The notes under the pieces were generated by a model. It was not told the origin of the DNA and did no database searches. It saw only the letters and a list, made by a program, of their open reading frames with translations. Source: Desulfobacteraceae bacterium (GTDB lineage: Bacteria; Desulfobacterota; Syntrophobacteria; BM002). From it: 8,361 nt of DNA. The position numbers were made by a program, and so were the translations under genes. Position 1 is the first letter of the stretch; the number at the start of each line of letters is the position of its first letter. This document shows positions 7,053 through 8,361 of this stretch, piece by piece. The stretch is taken from the NCBI GenBank assembly GCA_002899795.1, contig PPDG01000117.1, positions 1 through 8,361 of the forward strand, read 5' to 3'.

Positions 7053-7277
7053 AGCAAGTTTCTCCTCAAGGTCATAAGAATTCTTATTTCCTGTAGTCCA
7101 ATCAGTGCGCTCATGGGTTGAAGAACTGCCATAGTAAAACAACCCAACCCTGCAGAGCCCGGATCAGGGTCGCCTTGTTTCTGCAAATCCTAAAGCAGGA
7201 AATGTAAAGATTTGCCCTCTCAGGTGTGAGGTAGTAGAGGGGTACCGTACACTGTGGAAAACACCCTTGGTAAGGGA
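7053..7277 (-). other. Long structured leader of the oxidoreductase mRNA
   Basis: If transcription starts near 7277, the untranslated leader is about 225 bases. It contains three perfect inverted repeats: AAGGG/CCCTT with a 3-base loop at 7264-7276, at the very 5' end; GCAAATC/GATTTGC at 7183-7215; and ACCCTG/CAGGGT at 7147-7170. The minus strand at 7147-7167 reads CTGATCCGGGCTCTGCAGGG, which recalls the CTGATC...GG...TGC part of the TPP riboswitch THI box, and TGAGA occurs upstream of it. The rest of the riboswitch fold is not clearly present. The frame of the oxidoreductase is open through the last 90 bases. Confidence 0.4.
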
Positions 7278-7283
7278 AAGTCA

Positions 7284-7312
7284 ATTCTAGTGCAGAAGCC
7301 TTAAGTTGTCAA
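7284..7312 (-). promoter_or_regulatory. Strong sigma-70 promoter for the oxidoreductase
   Basis: On the minus strand a perfect -35, TTGACA (7307-7312), is separated by exactly 17 bases from TAGAAT (7284-7289), which matches the -10 consensus at 5 of 6 positions. Transcription should begin near 7277. It shows the oxidoreductase is transcribed separately from the hydrolase upstream. The -35 is only 11 bases from the edge of the MITE-like element, so upstream control sites, if any, would lie in or beyond that element. Confidence 0.75.
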
Positions 7313-7323
7313 CATTTCCGGGC

Positions 7324-7507
7324 TAGCCCAGATATTTCATGAATCTCCTACTGCGACCGTGGATATGGACGTCCTTCCGGGCGTCCTCGGGCGTCGGACC
7401 CTGCGACGTACTGCTCAAGTACGCCTCGGATCCAACTCCCTGCGGTTGCCCGGTGGCACACCCTTCTCCACGGTCTCGCGACGGCAATTCATGAAACATC
7501 CGGGCTA
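7324..7507. mobile_element. MITE-like non-coding element with 21-bp terminal inverted repeats
   Basis: The left end (7324-7344) begins TAGCCCAGATATTTC and the right end, read on the minus strand from 7507, begins TAGCCCGGATGTTTC. The two match at 19 of 21 positions. Both ends finish in TA, which would fit insertion at a TA dinucleotide. Inside is a second inverted pair, GACCGTGGA (7355-7363) and TCCACGGTC (7467-7475), and a central hairpin CGTACT/AGTACG (7407-7423), so a single strand can fold into one long stem. There is no coding frame and no transposase, so if mobile it is non-autonomous. I do not recognise which insertion-sequence family would move it. Confidence 0.7.
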
Positions 7508-8308
7508 AGACAGACTTTGAAAGAATCCCATTACGGTTTGGTGGAATGTCTGAGCACGTTCAAGGTAAATGAGATGACCAGTATTGGTGAAGGGCTTCAA
7601 CTGAGCTCCAGTAATGCGCTTCGCCAACATTCGGCCGTTTTCTGCCGGTACCAGCTGGTCACAATCCGCTGTGAGAATAAGGGTCGGGGTTTGAAGACTG
7701 CCGAGGCGGTCGCAGGCATCGAAGCTGCGGATCGCCCCCAGTTGTCTCTGCAGAGCGTAATCCGGCTGCAGGGGAGCGTTTAGCTGCCGTTCTCTGTAAC
7801 GTTTCAAGGAATCCGAGCCACTGTGCAAGAATGCAGGCGTGACCAAGAGGGTGAGGTTCTTGTCAATAATCCCCTCAGGCGAAAGACCCGCGTTATTGGC
7901 AAATCCTTGAATGACCTCAGGAGCTGGTGGGATACGCTCACTGCCGCCGCAGTGGGTGCATCCGAGTACCAGACCAGAAATTCGCCCTGGGTGACACAGT
8001 GCCAGCTCCTGAGCTATCATCCCACCCATTGATAACCCCACCACAAAGGCTCGCTCTTCTTCAGCAGCATCCAGAACAGCTGCGGCATGATCCGCCATAT
8101 CCGCGATCCCATAAGGTCGATCAGGCATGCTGGAACGACCTGCGCCCATATTGTCAAAGACAATCACCCGAAAGTGAGGAGACCAGGCACCGATACTTTC
8201 TTCCCACGTCCAGGTGCCGCCGCTGACCCCACTGATCAATAGCAGAGGTTCACCTTCTCCGTGACTTTCCCAGTAAATTTCAATATCACCCACGGCTGTG
8301 TGTGGCAT
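7505..8308 (-). CDS. Alpha/beta hydrolase
   Basis: A complete 267-residue cytoplasmic hydrolase of normal length. The nucleophile elbow is GLSMGG with Ser93; the likely acid is Asp217 (ILTADCDQLVP) and the base His245 (NTGHLIYLE). The oxyanion-hole strand is LLLISGVSGG (23-31) and the FDNMGAGRSS turn (51-60) corresponds to the DxRGxGxS motif. It resembles the 3-oxoadipate enol-lactonase and MhpC-like C-C hydrolase group, but the substrate cannot be told from sequence; ester, lactone or diketone are all possible. ATG at 8308 is preceded by GGAG with a 7-base gap. The stop codon TAG (7505-7507) is the first codon of the MITE-like element. Only a few C-terminal residues, if any, can have been changed by that insertion. 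A strong separate promoter lies between it and the oxidoreductase, so a functional link is not shown. Confidence 0.92.
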   Translation of the reverse strand: MPHTAVGDIEIYWESHGEGEPLLLISGVSGGTWTWEESIGAWSPHFRVIVFDNMGAGRSSMPDRPYGIADMADHAAAVLDAAEEERAFVVGLSMGGMIAQELALCHPGRISGLVLGCTHCGGSERIPPAPEVIQGFANNAGLSPEGIIDKNLTLLVTPAFLHSGSDSLKRYRERQLNAPLQPDYALQRQLGAIRSFDACDRLGSLQTPTLILTADCDQLVPAENGRMLAKRITGAQLKPFTNTGHLIYLERAQTFHQTVMGFFQSLS

Positions 8309-8361
8309 GAATCAACTCCAGATCCCGGCTTGCGCCTTAAGGTCATTTGGCTTCGCCGTCA
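8309..8361. other. Upstream edge of the hydrolase gene
   Basis: This holds the ribosome site (GGAG, 8316-8319) and an 8-bp palindrome CCTTAAGG. No promoter is visible in the 53 bases, so the hydrolase may be transcribed from beyond the window. Confidence 0.5.

Noticed and set aside
7053..7142. Upstream TTG start adding 30 residues to the oxidoreductase
   Set aside because: The extension is low in similarity-like features, TTG at 7142 has no purine-rich site before it, and ATG at 7052 has GAGGAG at a good distance.
7147..7170. A confident TPP riboswitch call
   Set aside because: Only the CTGATC...TGC portion resembles the THI box; the pyrimidine-sensing arm and the closing stems cannot be laid out convincingly by eye, so it is kept only as a finding to test.

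Overview
The window carries four protein genes, all on the minus strand, read from right to left: an alpha/beta hydrolase (7505-8308), a fused pyruvate:ferredoxin oxidoreductase-type enzyme (3177-7052), a DUF401-type membrane permease (1300-2586) and the 5' part of a helical-repeat protein that runs off the left edge (1-1159). No rRNA, tRNA, CRISPR array or transposase gene was seen.

Organism: the oxygen-sensitive 2-oxoacid:ferredoxin oxidoreductase points to an anaerobe. The partial protein at 1-1159 resembles a HEAT-repeat family I associate with Geobacter-like and other former Deltaproteobacteria (Desulfobacterota). Intergenic DNA full of 7-base tandem repeats also fits that group. This placement is an inference from family resemblance, not from a marker gene.

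Layout. 1-1159: partial HEAT-like protein, probably starting at TTG. 1160-1299: short spacer with two perfect inverted repeats. 1300-2586: permease; its frame stays open to 2691, but the extra 35 codons are encoded by 7-base repeats and are probably not translated. 2587-3176: about 590 bases without a convincing gene, containing at least eight different heptanucleotide arrays and a GC-rich palindrome. 3177-7052: the oxidoreductase, one polypeptide with alpha, gamma, two-cluster ferredoxin and beta (TPP) parts. 7053-7323: its long leader and a very good sigma-70 promoter (TTGACA, 17 bp, TAGAAT). 7324-7507: a 184-bp element with 21-bp terminal inverted repeats (19/21 match) and no coding capacity, MITE-like, whose right end supplies the stop codon of the hydrolase. 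7505-8308: the hydrolase. 8309-8361: its upstream edge.

How the parts relate: the genes are co-directional, but the long spacers and a separate promoter for the oxidoreductase argue against one operon. The oxidoreductase would decarboxylate pyruvate (or a close 2-oxoacid) to acetyl-CoA and pass electrons to ferredoxin, or run in reverse. The permease and the helical-repeat protein could share a transcript. The most unusual content is non-coding: the heptamer mosaic, the MITE-like element next to the oxidoreductase promoter, and the structured leader.
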